A stretch of 64,000 nt of DNA from Prunus persica (Eukaryota > Streptophyta > Magnoliopsida > Rosales > Rosaceae), in the NCBI RefSeq assembly GCF_000346465.2, contig NC_034012.1, positions 6,856,800-6,920,799 of the forward strand, read 5' to 3'. Below the pieces are notes generated by a model. It saw nothing but the letters and a program-made list of their open reading frames with translations, was not told where the DNA came from and searched no databases. Within the stretch, counting starts at the first letter, position 1. The number at the start of each line of letters is the position of its first letter. Of this stretch, positions 22,017-32,359 are shown piece after piece. The position numbers were made by a program, and so were the translations under genes.

Positions 22017-23369
22017 ATGGAAGAATTTAGGAGATGCTTGGAGAGACAAGAGAGAGAAAGAAGAGAGAGAAACCGTAGAGCAGATGAAGTCAATGAGTTG
22101 CAGAGACAAGTCGATGAGCAAGTTCTCATAGCAGTGACTTTGGAAGAAGAAGAGAACCAAGGTCGCCGCCATAGTTCACAAGCCGGCCGCCGCCGGAATG
22201 TGGAAAGACATAGGCATTCTAGGGGTAAGAATCTTTTGGAAGATTATTTTATCCCAACTTCTTTGTACTCTGATGTTGATTTTCGAAGGCGATTTAGAAT
22301 GCAACCTCATTTGTTCAATAAAGTCATGCATGATATTTGCAATTATGATGCATACTTTGTTCAAAAGTGTGATGCTGCTGGGGTTTTGGGGCTTCTTCCG
22401 GAGCAAAAGCTTACAGCTGTTATACGAATGTTGGCGTATGGAGCATCTGCTGATCAGGTGGATGAGATTGCCCGGATGGGGAAGTCCACTACGTTGGAGG
22501 CTTTGGTAAGATTTTGTCAAGCTGTTGAAACTCTGTACACTAGGGACTACCTGCGTAGACCTACTCCCAGGGACCTCCAACGGCTTCTACAAAAAGCCGA
22601 AGCTCGAGGATTCCCTGGAATGATTGGTAGCATCGACTGCATGCACTGGCAATGGAAGAATTGCCCAACTGCCTGGCAAGGTGATTATGGAAATCGAAAA
22701 GGCCAAAAAAGTATCATCCCTGAAGCGGTTGCTGGTTTCGACACATGGGTTTGGCATGCCTTCTTCGGAGTTGCAGGATCACAAAATGACCTCAACGTGC
22801 TGGGTCAATCCCCGGTCTTCAACGATGTATTGAGAGGTCAGGGCCCCAATATCACCTATGAAGTCAATAATATAGTGTACCAGACGGGGTATTATCTAGC
22901 TGACGGCATCTACCCGAGGTGGACCACTTTTGTCAAATCTATTCCGAATCCCCGATCCCAGAAGCAAAAATTATTTGCTACCTATCAAGAGGGATACAGG
23001 AAAGATGTCGAAAGGTGTTTTGGTATCCTTCAAGCTCGGTGGTTGATTATTCGAGGTGCGGCCCGTATGTTTGATGAGGAGATCCTCAGAAGCATTATGA
23101 TGACTTGCATCATCCTCCATAATATGATTGTGGATGATGAGTATGATTATGATGCTTTAGAGGTGTACGAACCGGATCCAATGAACACGGCTTTGTCACG
23201 GATTTATGAAAGGCCCATAGGACCAAGTGGAGAACCATTTGAGCCGGAACCGTTGGTGAGGGATGGTCATTTGATGACCCGAATGATAGATCGATATACA
23301 GAGATGCAATCTTCGTATATTCATGAAATGCGTCAAGTTCACTTGATGGAGCATATCTATGGGCGGTGA
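22017..23369 (+). CDS. PIF/Harbinger transposase (DDE nuclease, ALP1-like)
   Basis: A single-exon 450-aa frame. The first 70 residues are charged and Arg/Glu-rich. A helix-turn-helix-like region follows at about 125-175. The DDE nuclease domain spans about 200-375, with catalytic candidates D207 (GSIDCMHW), D296 (YLADGIYP) and E332 (DVERCFGIL); all three acidic residues are present. By family knowledge it cuts and pastes the element at TAA/TTA sites together with the Myb-like partner encoded on the other strand. Domesticated relatives (ALP1, HARBI1) share the fold, but the flanking TIRs and partner gene mark this one as transposon-borne. There are no stops or frameshifts, so recent activity is plausible. 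Confidence 0.92.
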   Translation: MEEFRRCLERQERERRERNRRADEVNELQRQVDEQVLIAVTLEEEENQGRRHSSQAGRRRNVERHRHSRGKNLLEDYFIPTSLYSDVDFRRRFRMQPHLFNKVMHDICNYDAYFVQKCDAAGVLGLLPEQKLTAVIRMLAYGASADQVDEIARMGKSTTLEALVRFCQAVETLYTRDYLRRPTPRDLQRLLQKAEARGFPGMIGSIDCMHWQWKNCPTAWQGDYGNRKGQKSIIPEAVAGFDTWVWHAFFGVAGSQNDLNVLGQSPVFNDVLRGQGPNITYEVNNIVYQTGYYLADGIYPRWTTFVKSIPNPRSQKQKLFATYQEGYRKDVERCFGILQARWLIIRGAARMFDEEILRSIMMTCIILHNMIVDDEYDYDALEVYEPDPMNTALSRIYERPIGPSGEPFEPEPLVRDGHLMTRMIDRYTEMQSSYIHEMRQVHLMEHIYGR

Positions 23370-23744
23370 AAGGCAATGAAGAAGAATGATGGAGCATAGA
23401 TGCTTTGGTTATGTTTTATTTAGTTATGGTTTGGTTGTGTTGTATTTTTATTTATTATGTTTTGGTTTATGGTTTGGTTGTTGTATTTTTATTCATTATG
23501 CTTTGGTTGTGGTTTGTTATTATGTTTGTGCCTTGTTTGTAGTTTTTTTTATTTTTATTTTGTTTTGTTTGAAGTATGGAATATGTTGAATAAAAAGGTA
23601 ATTTATTGAATACTTTGTTTATTAAATAACGAACTCTAATACAAGTCATTACGAATTACTACTACTAAAATAAAATACATGAATTACAACAACTTTAAAA
23701 TAAAACATGAAAAATACAAATACATAAAAGGTAGGCTAACAAAT

Positions 23745-24960
23745 TTAATGGTTTCCATCATTTAACCAATCCGTGTTGCTAGGCCCATCATCCCGGAAAA
23801 GTTTTCTTCTCATAACATCCCTTCGTTCTAGTTTCCAAAATTGTTTTGTTTCAGGGGACATATGACTTGTATCCATGGCCATGGTTTTCCGATCCGTGTT
23901 GTCTATATCTTTTTTGCGCAAATACTCCCTTTCTCGTGCATACTCAGCTTGAAGGGTCAACTCGTTATCTTGGCGTTTTTGCTCCATTTCAATTCTTAGG
24001 CCATTTTGCCTTGCAATTTCCTCCAAAAACTTTGAATTATAATTGCTTGAATTACCCACTTTCTTTGCCTTCGCGGCCTTTCGGCCAATGGGCCTCGGCT
24101 CCTTTTCCATGGGTGAGTCTTGACTCATAGGAGAATCAAGAGGTGAATCCGGTGCCATTGAATCACGGAGTGGCGTCTCGTTTAATACAACTTCGGGACC
24201 CGTTGGAATAATTATGAACCGTTTGCAATATTTGACCACCTCCCAACATTCATGATGGGTGAAACTTTTTTTGCCACCCCCGGTTGCACCGAACCACATT
24301 TGTGCTTGTATAATCTATTTAACAAAAAAATAGAAATGCAATAAATATTTAAAATATATTGGATATGCAAGTAACAAAAAATATAATAATGAAAATGCAA
24401 TTAACCTTACAAATAAATTAGAAGTGCAAGAAAATTAAGAAACAAGTGGAAATGCAAGAAATATTAACAACATATTGAAAATGCAAGACATATGAACAAA
24501 ATATTTAAATTGCAATAAATATTAACAAAATATTGATAATGCAAGAAATATGAACAAAATATTTAAAATGCAAGAAATATTAACAAAATATTGAAAATGC
24601 AAGCAATATTAACAAATTATATATATTAGGAGATTAAACTTAATAAAACAAAAATTATAAAATACTTACCTCGTTAGTACGATTTTGCCCGCTTCTATAG
24701 TTGTCCATCGCTTTTGCTAGGGCATTTCTCCATTTTCCCAACTCTTTATTCAGGATTTTCCACCTACTGGATAACGCCATCTCCGTACGAGTAGACCCCG
24801 GAATTTTTTCACAAAATTCGGCATGAATTTTTTTCCACATATGAAAAAATTTCATCTCATTGCCGGACACGGGACAATGACAAATTTGGAGCCAAGCCTC
24901 ACACAATGAAACATCTTCCATGGTGCTCCAAGCCCCTCCGGTTTCGATAGAAGAAGCCAT
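23745..24960 (-). CDS. Myb/SANT-like DNA-binding protein of the Harbinger element
   Basis: Two exons, 24960-24670 and 24314-23745, joined by a GT-AG intron in phase 0, give 286 aa. Residues 1-97 form a trihelix/SANT-like region (GGAWSTMEDVSLCEAWLQ, FFHMWKKIHAEF, RTEMALSSRWKILN, ELGKWRNALAKA). Exon 2 begins with IIQAQMWFG and continues GGKKSFTHHECWEVVKY, the pattern of plant proteins often labelled glutathione S-transferase T3-like or NAM-associated. The C-terminal part is coiled and basic (GRKAAKAKK, then Glu/Arg-rich). Harbinger transposases need such a partner for DNA binding and nuclear import. The gene converges on the transposase gene, with 375 bp between stop codons. Confidence 0.85.
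24415..24615. repeat. Short tandem repeat in the intron of the Myb-like gene
   Basis: A roughly 28-bp AT-rich unit around AAAATGCAAGAAATATTAAC is repeated about seven times with small changes, filling much of the 355-bp intron. Confidence 0.7.
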
Positions 24961-25263
24961 AAAAATGTGAAATCAAAATGCTAGATGAAAAAGAGGAAAA
25001 TGTTGTGTAAAAAGAGTGAATAATAGTAGAAGTATAATGAAATGTAAGAGTATTGGTGTTGAAAGTGAAGGGTATTGATAGGTATTTATAGAAAAAAAAA
25101 ATCAGAGTTTTTAAGAATTTTTTACGATTTTTTTTCATATTTTTTCCCCCAAAAAAGCCTTAGCCGTTGGATTAATCCTCAGAAGCAGATCGGATGGCAT
25201 TGGAGGCGACACGTGGCAGCGTACCGTTGGCGCTGGCGTCGCACTGACGTCAGCGCGCGCTGG

Positions 25264-25322
25264 TTCAAATTTTTTTACCGTTGGCGCGTGCATTGCACGC
25301 GCCAACGGTAAAAAAATTTGAA
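25264..25322. repeat. Perfect 59-bp palindrome near the right Harbinger end
   Basis: Two 29-base arms (25,264-25,292 and 25,294-25,322) are exactly complementary around a single central T. They run from TTCAAATTTTTTT through ACCGTTGGCGCGTGCA. Flanking GACGTCAGC words on both sides (25,247 and 25,334) extend it imperfectly. It lies about 170 bp inside the right terminus. Confidence 0.9.
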
Positions 25323-25794
25323 ACACGCTAGCTGACGTCAGCAACCGCGTTTTGGACCTGGGGCTGGTTTCGCCTTCGGGCTGGCCCGAGATGGTGGGTC
25401 CCACACCACCCCCGGGCCTGGGCGCAACGCTGGAGCGAAATTTTTTTTTTTTTCTGCCCTCGCCTCGGGCTGGGCTGCATGGATGGAAGGGCTCTAAGGT
25501 ACTTAAAATCATCATGTTCAATTACTCTTGCCTCGACAATACAATTGGCTTTGATCCTCATATGCTAATTTTTGTTGTTGTGCATGGTTCTGGTTTGAGT
25601 AAGCAAAGCAGGTCATGGCTAAAAAGATTAATGTGTTTTGCCGCTACTATATTCCATCTATTCTTCTGCTTCCTTATTAAACCCTCCAATACCTCTACCC
25701 CTAAGCTTTCATTTCAAGTCTCAAGGGCCTTTAACCACCTTTTCCACAACCTCAAAAAGCTGATGGAATCCAAACCCATGTTCCCATTGAGCCA

Positions 25795-26275
25795 AAACTC
25801 TCTTCTTCCTTCATCACAGAATTCAAATTTGCTCACCATGCTCCTGGTGTTGCTAGGATGAACAATGGCATCTTTAGTTGCTGCTCTGCTTCTGTCATCT
25901 CTGCCTTGCATAAATGGCAGCTCAAATTGCTCCGCCAGCCGGACTATTTCTACTTGAATTGAATGAGCTCCAGAACAGGATACTCGGACCAAGAACCATA
26001 GTTAAAGACCTTATCAATGCAGAAGATGTGGATCAAGTCTCCATTGTAGACAATGTCTCCACTGCTGTTGCCATAGTCCTGCAGCAGACAGCATGGCCTT
26101 TCCGGAAGGGAAATTCAACAAAGGGGATGCTGTCATTATGTTCCGCTGTGGTTATGGCGCGTGGTGAAGAAATCATAGGTGAAATTAGGAAAGCATTGGG
26201 GAGAGAAAAAGGGTAATCGTAGGAGAGTGAGATTGGCTGTGATTGATCATGTCACCTGCATAGTTGTGTGAGGAT
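25795..26275 (+). pseudogene. L-cysteine desulfhydrase-like pseudogene (unit 3)
   Basis: Translated segments follow the plant L-cysteine desulfhydrase order: FAHHAPGVARMNNGIFSCC, ASVISALHKWQLKLLRQPDY, then in another frame ELQNRILGPRTIVKDLINAE, DVDQVSIVDNVSTAVAIVL, then EGKFNKGDAVIMFRCGYGA, EEIIGEIRKALGREKG and RRVRLAVIDHVTC. At least three frame changes break the reading. The PLP-lysine region and C-terminal half are missing. Longer than the unit 1 copy (1,270), it shares with it about 120 bp of downstream sequence. The Harbinger element lies about 300 bp upstream. Confidence 0.7.
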
Positions 26276-26556
26276 TGGTAGTGGGATGATACCAAAAGTG
26301 AATTGCTGTGTCACTGTGTGAGGTCTTTGGCTCAGGAGGTGAGGACTTCTAGCATTGTTGATCATGGGAGAGTGCCCTATTCTTTGTTGCTTGAGATTTT
26401 GACTAATGAAGGAGCTGGGATAATTAAATGCTAATTACTTTGATTAAGAGTGTAATTGTTTATGAATTTGAGAGAGAATATTGAGAGCTCTTTTGTCATG
26501 CAATAATCAACCACTATGTCCAACATATCTTCCAAAAACTATTGACATTTTCAAAA

Positions 26557-26737
26557 GGAAGCTGATTTTCCCACTCCTCTTTCTACTATTTACACTCCCT
26601 TAGTTGAAAATTATATGTTCTCACTCTTTTTTTGTGCACTTACACTCCCTTAGTGGAAATTGTATGTTATAGTAAACAGTATTAAAAAACAGAAAGTAAT
26701 GTAAGTGAATAAAATGGGAGTGAGAAAATCAATACCC
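26557..26737. mobile_element. Mutator-like MITE, copy 3
   Basis: Related to copies 1 and 2, with left end GGAAGCTGATTTTCCCACTC and right end GAGTGAGAAAATCAATACCC. An internal segment is duplicated, so the copy is longer at 181 bp, and the right target duplication has decayed. The left flank is shared with the other units. Confidence 0.65.
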
Positions 26738-27616
26738 TCTAAATATTTTGCGTTTAAATTTTTTTGGGCTCTTAATGTTGTACCCCTTAGAGCCCAATGG
26801 TTTTCGGGCCAGATGAGAGTGATATCCTTGACGTAGGAGCCCCAAAACAGAATATATCCAAAAATAAGATTGTTGCCAACAACCTAGCTACAGTTGTTGA
26901 CCAGCCACTGAATGCATGAAACACGAGTATTTTTCAGACAATGAAAACACGAGTTAATTCTCATGTACTACTCTTTCTTTTGTCATGCAATAATTAATCA
27001 GTTGCTCTAAAATTTTACCCAAAAACCAGTTGCTCGACAAACTGGACTCATAATTTGGGGTTAACATATTTAAGTGAGATTAATTTAACACAACAGTCCA
27101 CGTGATTAAGATCCCATGAAGCATCAACTCTTCAACATGAACCTTCTCGGTTACATACGTGCAGTTTAAGATGCAGACTTTGATACTTTAAAAATAAACA
27201 AGATAACATAATGATGTTAGTTGAATCAATGATTGATTATTGATTATTGATTATTAAAGCTTGGCATAATCTAAAATAGAGAATTACTTTTAACATGACA
27301 AGTGGCGCGTTGTTACGGGTGTCAAGTACAAAGATTGTTGCCTATCACCAACCAAGCCACAATTCATTATTGACCCGGCCGGCACTGTATGCATGAAATA
27401 TGTGTTCATTTCTTTGTCGTACGATGAAACATCAAACGTGTTTATTTCTTAGTTCAGTTTTGAATTTTCTCAGTTTTCAAGTGAAAGTGACGCTATATGA
27501 AAAGTATGTGAAAATTAAACATACCTTTGCCTATATAAACCCCTCCAAAGAAAACCAGGAAAACCATACAATTTGCAAACAAAACCCCTACAATTTTCAA
27601 ACACCTTGTTTCCATT

Positions 27617-30218
27617 ATGGATTCTAAAACAAACTTTCAAGCCGATGAGCACCAACGACGATCTGCCAATTACAAGCCAAATATTTGGAAGGATGGTTTC
27701 CTTGAATCTCTGAACAACAAATACATTGTGAGTTCTCTTTGTCCCAATTAACTTTTCCCGATATATTAATAATTTTATTAAATTTTTACTACAAGAATGA
27801 CACATTAATTAATTGAGTGTGCAGGGAGATGATTATTCAAGACAGTTTGAGAATCTAGTAAAAGATGTGAAGAATATGATGTTCGTCAAAACTGAAGATT
27901 TGACAGCTCAATTGGAGTTGATTGACAACATTGGAAAACTAGGCCTCACGAACCACTTTGAAAAGGAAATCAAGGAAGCCCTAGACACTGTTGAAAATAG
28001 CAACCCATGCATAACAGAGAACCTTTATGCTACTGCGTTGCACTTTAAGATCCTCAGGCAGCATGGCTATAAAGTATCGCAAGGTAAATATAATGTACAA
28101 TAATGTTATTTGTATCCTATTTATTTATTTAGTTTTTAGGACATTTTCTATTGAGAGGGAACACAACATACTAAACTCACACACGTATGCTAGGATTCAA
28201 ACTTAGAACCTTTCATGGGAGAGCAATTGCTCCAAAACAAGGGTCCTTTGCTCTACTTTATTTATTGATTACTTCCCTGACCACCTTTATCAATGTATGT
28301 GGGACTCACTTATATTAGAGAAGTTGTTAGCAATCATACGTTTGCATGTACGTATTTGTTATTTCATGTTATTTAACTTTTCAAATAGCCTTAATATTAA
28401 TGTATGGGGTGAAAACACTTATCTCTACGTACGTGTAGATGTTTTTGGTGGCTTCATGGATGAGAAGGGTGCATTAAAGGAAAGCAATTTTTGGGATGTC
28501 AAAGGCATGCTTGAACTTTTGGAGGCCACAAACCTGGCTTTTGAAGGTGAAAGGATCTTAGATGAGGCGAAAGCTTCCTCTACGGTAGCTCTCAGAGGTT
28601 CCAAAGTCTGGAATCTGGACAATAACCTTGCCAGGCAAGTGGTCCATGCTTTGGAGCTTCCATCACACCGAAGAGTAGGGTGGTTTAATGTCAAATGGCA
28701 CATACACGCCTATGAGAAAGACAATCACGCCAACACCATTTTATTACTTGAATTGGCTAAACTCAACTTTAACATGGTTCAAGCAGCACTGCAAAACGAT
28801 CTAAGGGAAGTATCCATGTAAGTAAAAGCAAACAAATCGTTTATCTTCTTTTTGGAAAATGAAACAATATTATGTTGAAAATTTGGTAACTTGTTGCTTT
28901 TGGGTTCTGATCGATGTGTCATTAAAGGTGGTGGAACAATCTGGGCCTCAAAGAACACTTGAAGTTTGCGAGAGATAGACCGGTCGAGTGCTTCATGTTT
29001 GCTGTAGGATTAAACTTCCATCCTGGCTACACATCTTTTAGACTTTTGCTTAGTAAAGTTATCAACTTGATTCTGATAATAGACGACGTTTATGACATTT
29101 AAGGCTCATTGGAAGAGCTAAAGATCTTCACCAACGCTGTTGATAGGTACATTTGCATTGCAGCAGTATTAGTTATAATTTTGCAACATATATATATTAA
29201 ATTGGGGTTAGTTTCATAATTAATGTCTAAAATTCTCAAAAATTAAAATTGCCTTAAATTTAGGTGGGATGTTGGGGTAACTGAGCAGCTTCCAGAGTGT
29301 ATGAAGACCTGTTTCCAAGTGCTCTACAACACTACTTGTGAATTTGCTCATGAAATTGAGGAGGAGATTGGTTGGAATCTGGCATTACCTCATTTGAGCA
29401 AAGCGGTACTAGCCTAGCTAGGCCTTTTCCTTTTTCCTTTTTTTTTTTTTTCGCTTTCTTGTTTTGTTTTATTTTATATTCCTTTACATATATATTTTAT
29501 GGTTGAACTTGATATTATTTGTTTGACTTTTAGTGGGCAGATTTCTGTAAAGCATTATTAGTAGAGGCAGAGTGGTACAGCAGGAGCTACACACCATCCC
29601 TTGAAGAATACCTCAGTAATGGATGCATTTCATCATCAGTTTCAGTCCTTATGGTTCATACATTTTTCTCCACAACCCATCGTGACGGAATCAAAGAGAT
29701 TGCTGATTTTCTACACAAGAATGAAGATCTTGTGCATAACATATCTCTGATAGTTCGGCTCACCAATGATTTGGGAACTTCCACTGTAACTTTTCTTTCT
29801 TTATTAATTTTTCTTCTTAATGAAACACGGCGAAATCTAACCAAATTGCTGTAGTGTTTTATTAGTTTTTACAGCCTACTTCCATAGTTTAATTAATTAA
29901 TTAATTGGTTAACAGGCTGAACAAGAGAGAGGCGATGCTCCTTCAGCAATCATATGTTACATGCGAGAGATGAATGCTTCTGAAGCTACAGCTGAGGCGA
30001 AGATTAAGGGCATGATAGACAATGCGTGGAAGAAAATAAATGGGACATGCTTGAGAACTCCACAACAAGTGCCTTTTCTCTCACCATTCATCAACAACAT
30101 TGCCACAAATATTGCGCGAATGGCGCACAGCCTTTACCAAGCTGGAGATGGATTTGGTGATCAAGAACAAGGCTCTCGGCTGATCCAGTCTGTGCTAGTT
30201 GAGCCTTTACCACTTTGA
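27617..30218 (+). pseudogene. TPS-b terpene synthase copy 3, one nonsense codon
   Basis: All seven exons keep the copy 1 structure and lengths: 27617-27727, 27825-28083, 28439-28817, 28928-29146, 29264-29405, 29534-29785, 29916-30218. The only disabling change found is TAA at 29,100-29,102 in exon 4, in place of the tyrosine codon at residue 308, two residues after DDVYD (302-306). A truncated 307-aa product would lack the second metal site and most of the class I fold. RRX8W and NDLGTSTAE are unchanged, and the TATA box is kept. I call it a pseudogene, but a base error or a segregating null allele would look the same. Confidence 0.85.
28132..28246 (-). mobile_element. SINE in TPS copy 3 intron 2
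   Basis: Orthologous to the SINE in copies 1 and 2, slightly shortened. Its presence in all three shows the insertion predates the triplication. Confidence 0.5.
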
Positions 30219-30239
30219 AGAGTTGGAATCTAGAGAGTC

Positions 30240-30895
30240 ATCAGTAGTGATTAATAAGTATTCTGTAAAAGTACATCCATTGTAAGGTGAGCTTCTGTTG
30301 AAAGTAATGCATCATCTACAGTTTAAATCTAGAAAATAAAATTATTAGTTGTATCTTTTCTTATAGGTTTCTTATGATAAGTTGTATCTCTTGACTATAT
30401 GAGAAGTTGTATTTTTTAGATATCAAAAGTTGTATCGGTATCTCTTGGAATTAATTCAAGAGTTGTGTCCAAGAGTTGTGTCTTATCATGTAATGGTGTA
30501 AACGTAATTATAAATAGCCAATGTTATAGGCTGCTGTTGTATCGGAGAAGTTAATAAAATCAGTACTTGTCTAATTCTCTGTTTGTAAATCTCAGTACTT
30601 GTCTAATTCTTCAGTTTTGTGATCATTCAAGAACAAGGCTCTCGGCTGATCCAGTCTGTGTTAGTAGAGTTGGAATCTGGAGAGTTATCAATAGTGTTTA
30701 ATAAGTATTTCTGTAAGAGTACATCCAAGTTGTATCTGTATCTCTTGGAATTAATTCAAGAGTTGTGTCTTATTATAAATAGCCAAGGTTATAGGGTACT
30801 GTCGTATTGAAGAAGTTAATAAAATCAGTTTGTCTAATTCTCTGTTTTCCTATTCTTCAGTTTTGTGATCATTCGCCCAACAGCTTCCACTATAT
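30240..30895. repeat. Duplicated TPS tail and LTR-like repeats
   Basis: The last part of TPS exon 7 and its 3' flank (AAGAACAAGGCTCTCGGCTG onward) recur at about 30,627-30,725. Two copies of an LTR-like segment follow each tail, sharing CTCTTGGAATTAATTCAAGA, TATAAATAGCCAA, GAAGTTAATAAAATCAGT and TCTTCAGTTTTGTGATCATT (about 30,448-30,628 and 30,738-30,872). This is a local tandem duplication. No coding potential is seen. Confidence 0.6.
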
Positions 30896-31327
30896 TTCTG
30901 AATGAATATTTCTGTATTACACACTCATATTCGCTCTCATCTTTAGAAGAAGGGAAGAGCGAAAATAACAGAAGAAGAGGAATCCAACTGGGTTTGGGAT
31001 CGGAAGAAATATCGTTGATGAGGGATTTGGAGTCCCACCCTCTCTAGGGTTTGTAGTCGTTCTCTCAGTAGCAGAATATATCTTCAACAAAATTCCAGCT
31101 GGTGACCCATGCTTGCCATATGATCTCCAACAAAATTCATCTCTCCAAACGCATTCCATTCAAAATTCACTCATATAATTTAAAGAGTGAAAAACGAAAT
31201 TCAGGAATCATAGTGATAGCAGAAACATTTCCTATATCTGAATTGAAGTGTCGATTGATTATATATAAATGCATCAAATCAAACCCAAATCTAGAAAGAA
31301 AAATAAAAGAGAAATTAACAAACAATA

Positions 31328-31356
31328 TGCATCATCATCATCATCATCACCATCAT
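31328..31356. repeat. (CAT)n microsatellite
   Basis: About nine CAT/CAC triplets downstream of the TOP6A-like pseudogene. A shorter version is at 20,811 in the duplicated segment. Confidence 0.8.
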
Positions 31357-31439
31357 CCAGAAAAAGAAAAACAAACAGTAGATTGAGCATGCCAAACAGA
31401 ATAATTTAGAAGATAGTAATAATTAAGGTAGCTTATATG

Positions 31440-32099
31440 AGTAATAATTTAGAAGATTGTCATATCCAATCTTGTTTGGAAAATAAACGTTGGACAAGAA
31501 GCTCCTCCCTAAGGGGGACAATGCGTCAACTTCTACTTTGCGGCGGGTCTCGACCATTAGCGTCAGCTCCTCAACCCATTGTGGACGTTCCTTCACGATT
31601 GCATCTTTTTCCAAGAGACGTTGCGCTAGCTTAAGATCCTTGCTATTGCTATTCATGGGCCGCATACACCGTGGATGCATTTTTAACGCCACCACATCAC
31701 TAGGCCGGAGCCCCAACCACTTTATGTCGCATCTTCCCGCCATGAAAAGATAGAGAAATTCTTCACCGACCGTGGACTACTCTCGGCAATGGCTAACACT
31801 GGGAGATCCAACTCCTCCTTCATCTTCCTTACAAAGGAGATCGTATCCTCTTCGGGCACGGGGTCTGGTGTGTAGACAATGATACAAGGAAACCTACGGT
31901 CAACCTCATCCTTGGTCAATCGAAAGTAAGCACCGTAACTCCCAACCACCAGTATTATGTACTCTGCGTTGCTCGTCATGTCACCACCGCTGCTATCGAC
32001 ATCGTGCAGAGTAACCTCTTGCCCACGGGCATTCGCACAATCAACCATACCAACGCCATATTGACAGAAACGAAGATCGCCCGCAATAAAGACCGCCAT
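31440..32099 (-). pseudogene. TOP6A-like (SPO11 family) pseudogene (unit 3)
   Basis: The minus strand encodes a Toprim-domain stretch like plant topoisomerase VI subunit A: an ATG-led segment with AEYIILVVGSYGAYFRLTKD, RRFPCIIVYTPDP and RKMKEELDLPVLAIAESSPR, then after a frameshift near 31,745 DIKWLGLRPSDVVALK, PQWVEELTLMVETRRKVEVD and FLSNVYFPNK. The N-terminal part with the catalytic tyrosine is missing. The Toprim acidic residues are lost: VEKDA has become VGSYGA, and the DSDP-type motif reads ESSP. A 13-bp deletion relative to the 21.0-kb copy removes the true C-terminal QDWI. A promoter-like (GA)n tract lies just upstream. Confidence 0.75.
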
Positions 32100-32156
32100 C
32101 GATCAAAGTCAAAGGAAGGAAGGAAGGCAGGAAGGAGTGCTCTGCTGGGGTTTTAT

Positions 32157-32161
<5 letters not shown>

Positions 32162-32207
<46 letters not shown>
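32162..32207. repeat. (GA)n microsatellite
   Basis: A continuous GA tract of about 46 bp sits 60-110 bp upstream of the first ATG of the TOP6A-like pseudogene. Confidence 0.9.
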
Positions 32208-32213
<6 letters not shown>

Positions 32214-32359
32214 CAGAGACCGAGCGCTCTGATCTGAACTGATCTAGGGCTTTGGAATGTATCTCAACGAGGAGAAGAAGCTTTTATACGGACAATGAGT
32301 TTTCATGGGCTACGCTATTATTTGGATTTTTATAGTGTTCCTAATTCTACAATCTCAAA

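Larger units (their letters stand above)
21420..25494. mobile_element. PIF/Harbinger transposon, apparently complete
   Basis: The 4,075-bp element starts GAGCAACTCCACCC and ends with the complement of GAGCCCTTCCATCC. It is flanked by TAA on both sides (21,417-21,419 and 25,495-25,497), the 3-bp target duplication expected of PIF/Harbinger. It carries the two genes autonomous elements need, facing each other: a DDE transposase (plus) and a Myb/SANT-like DNA-binding protein (minus). Both frames are uninterrupted. Confidence 0.9.

Noticed and set aside
22176..23397. Other open frames overlapping the Harbinger transposase
   Set aside because: Shadows of the 450-aa transposase in other frames; none resembles a known protein.
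25352..25861. 169-aa plus-strand frame and opposing frames at the Harbinger right end
   Set aside because: They cross the transposon border and the start of the desulfhydrase pseudogene in the wrong frame; a chance open frame in GC-rich sequence.
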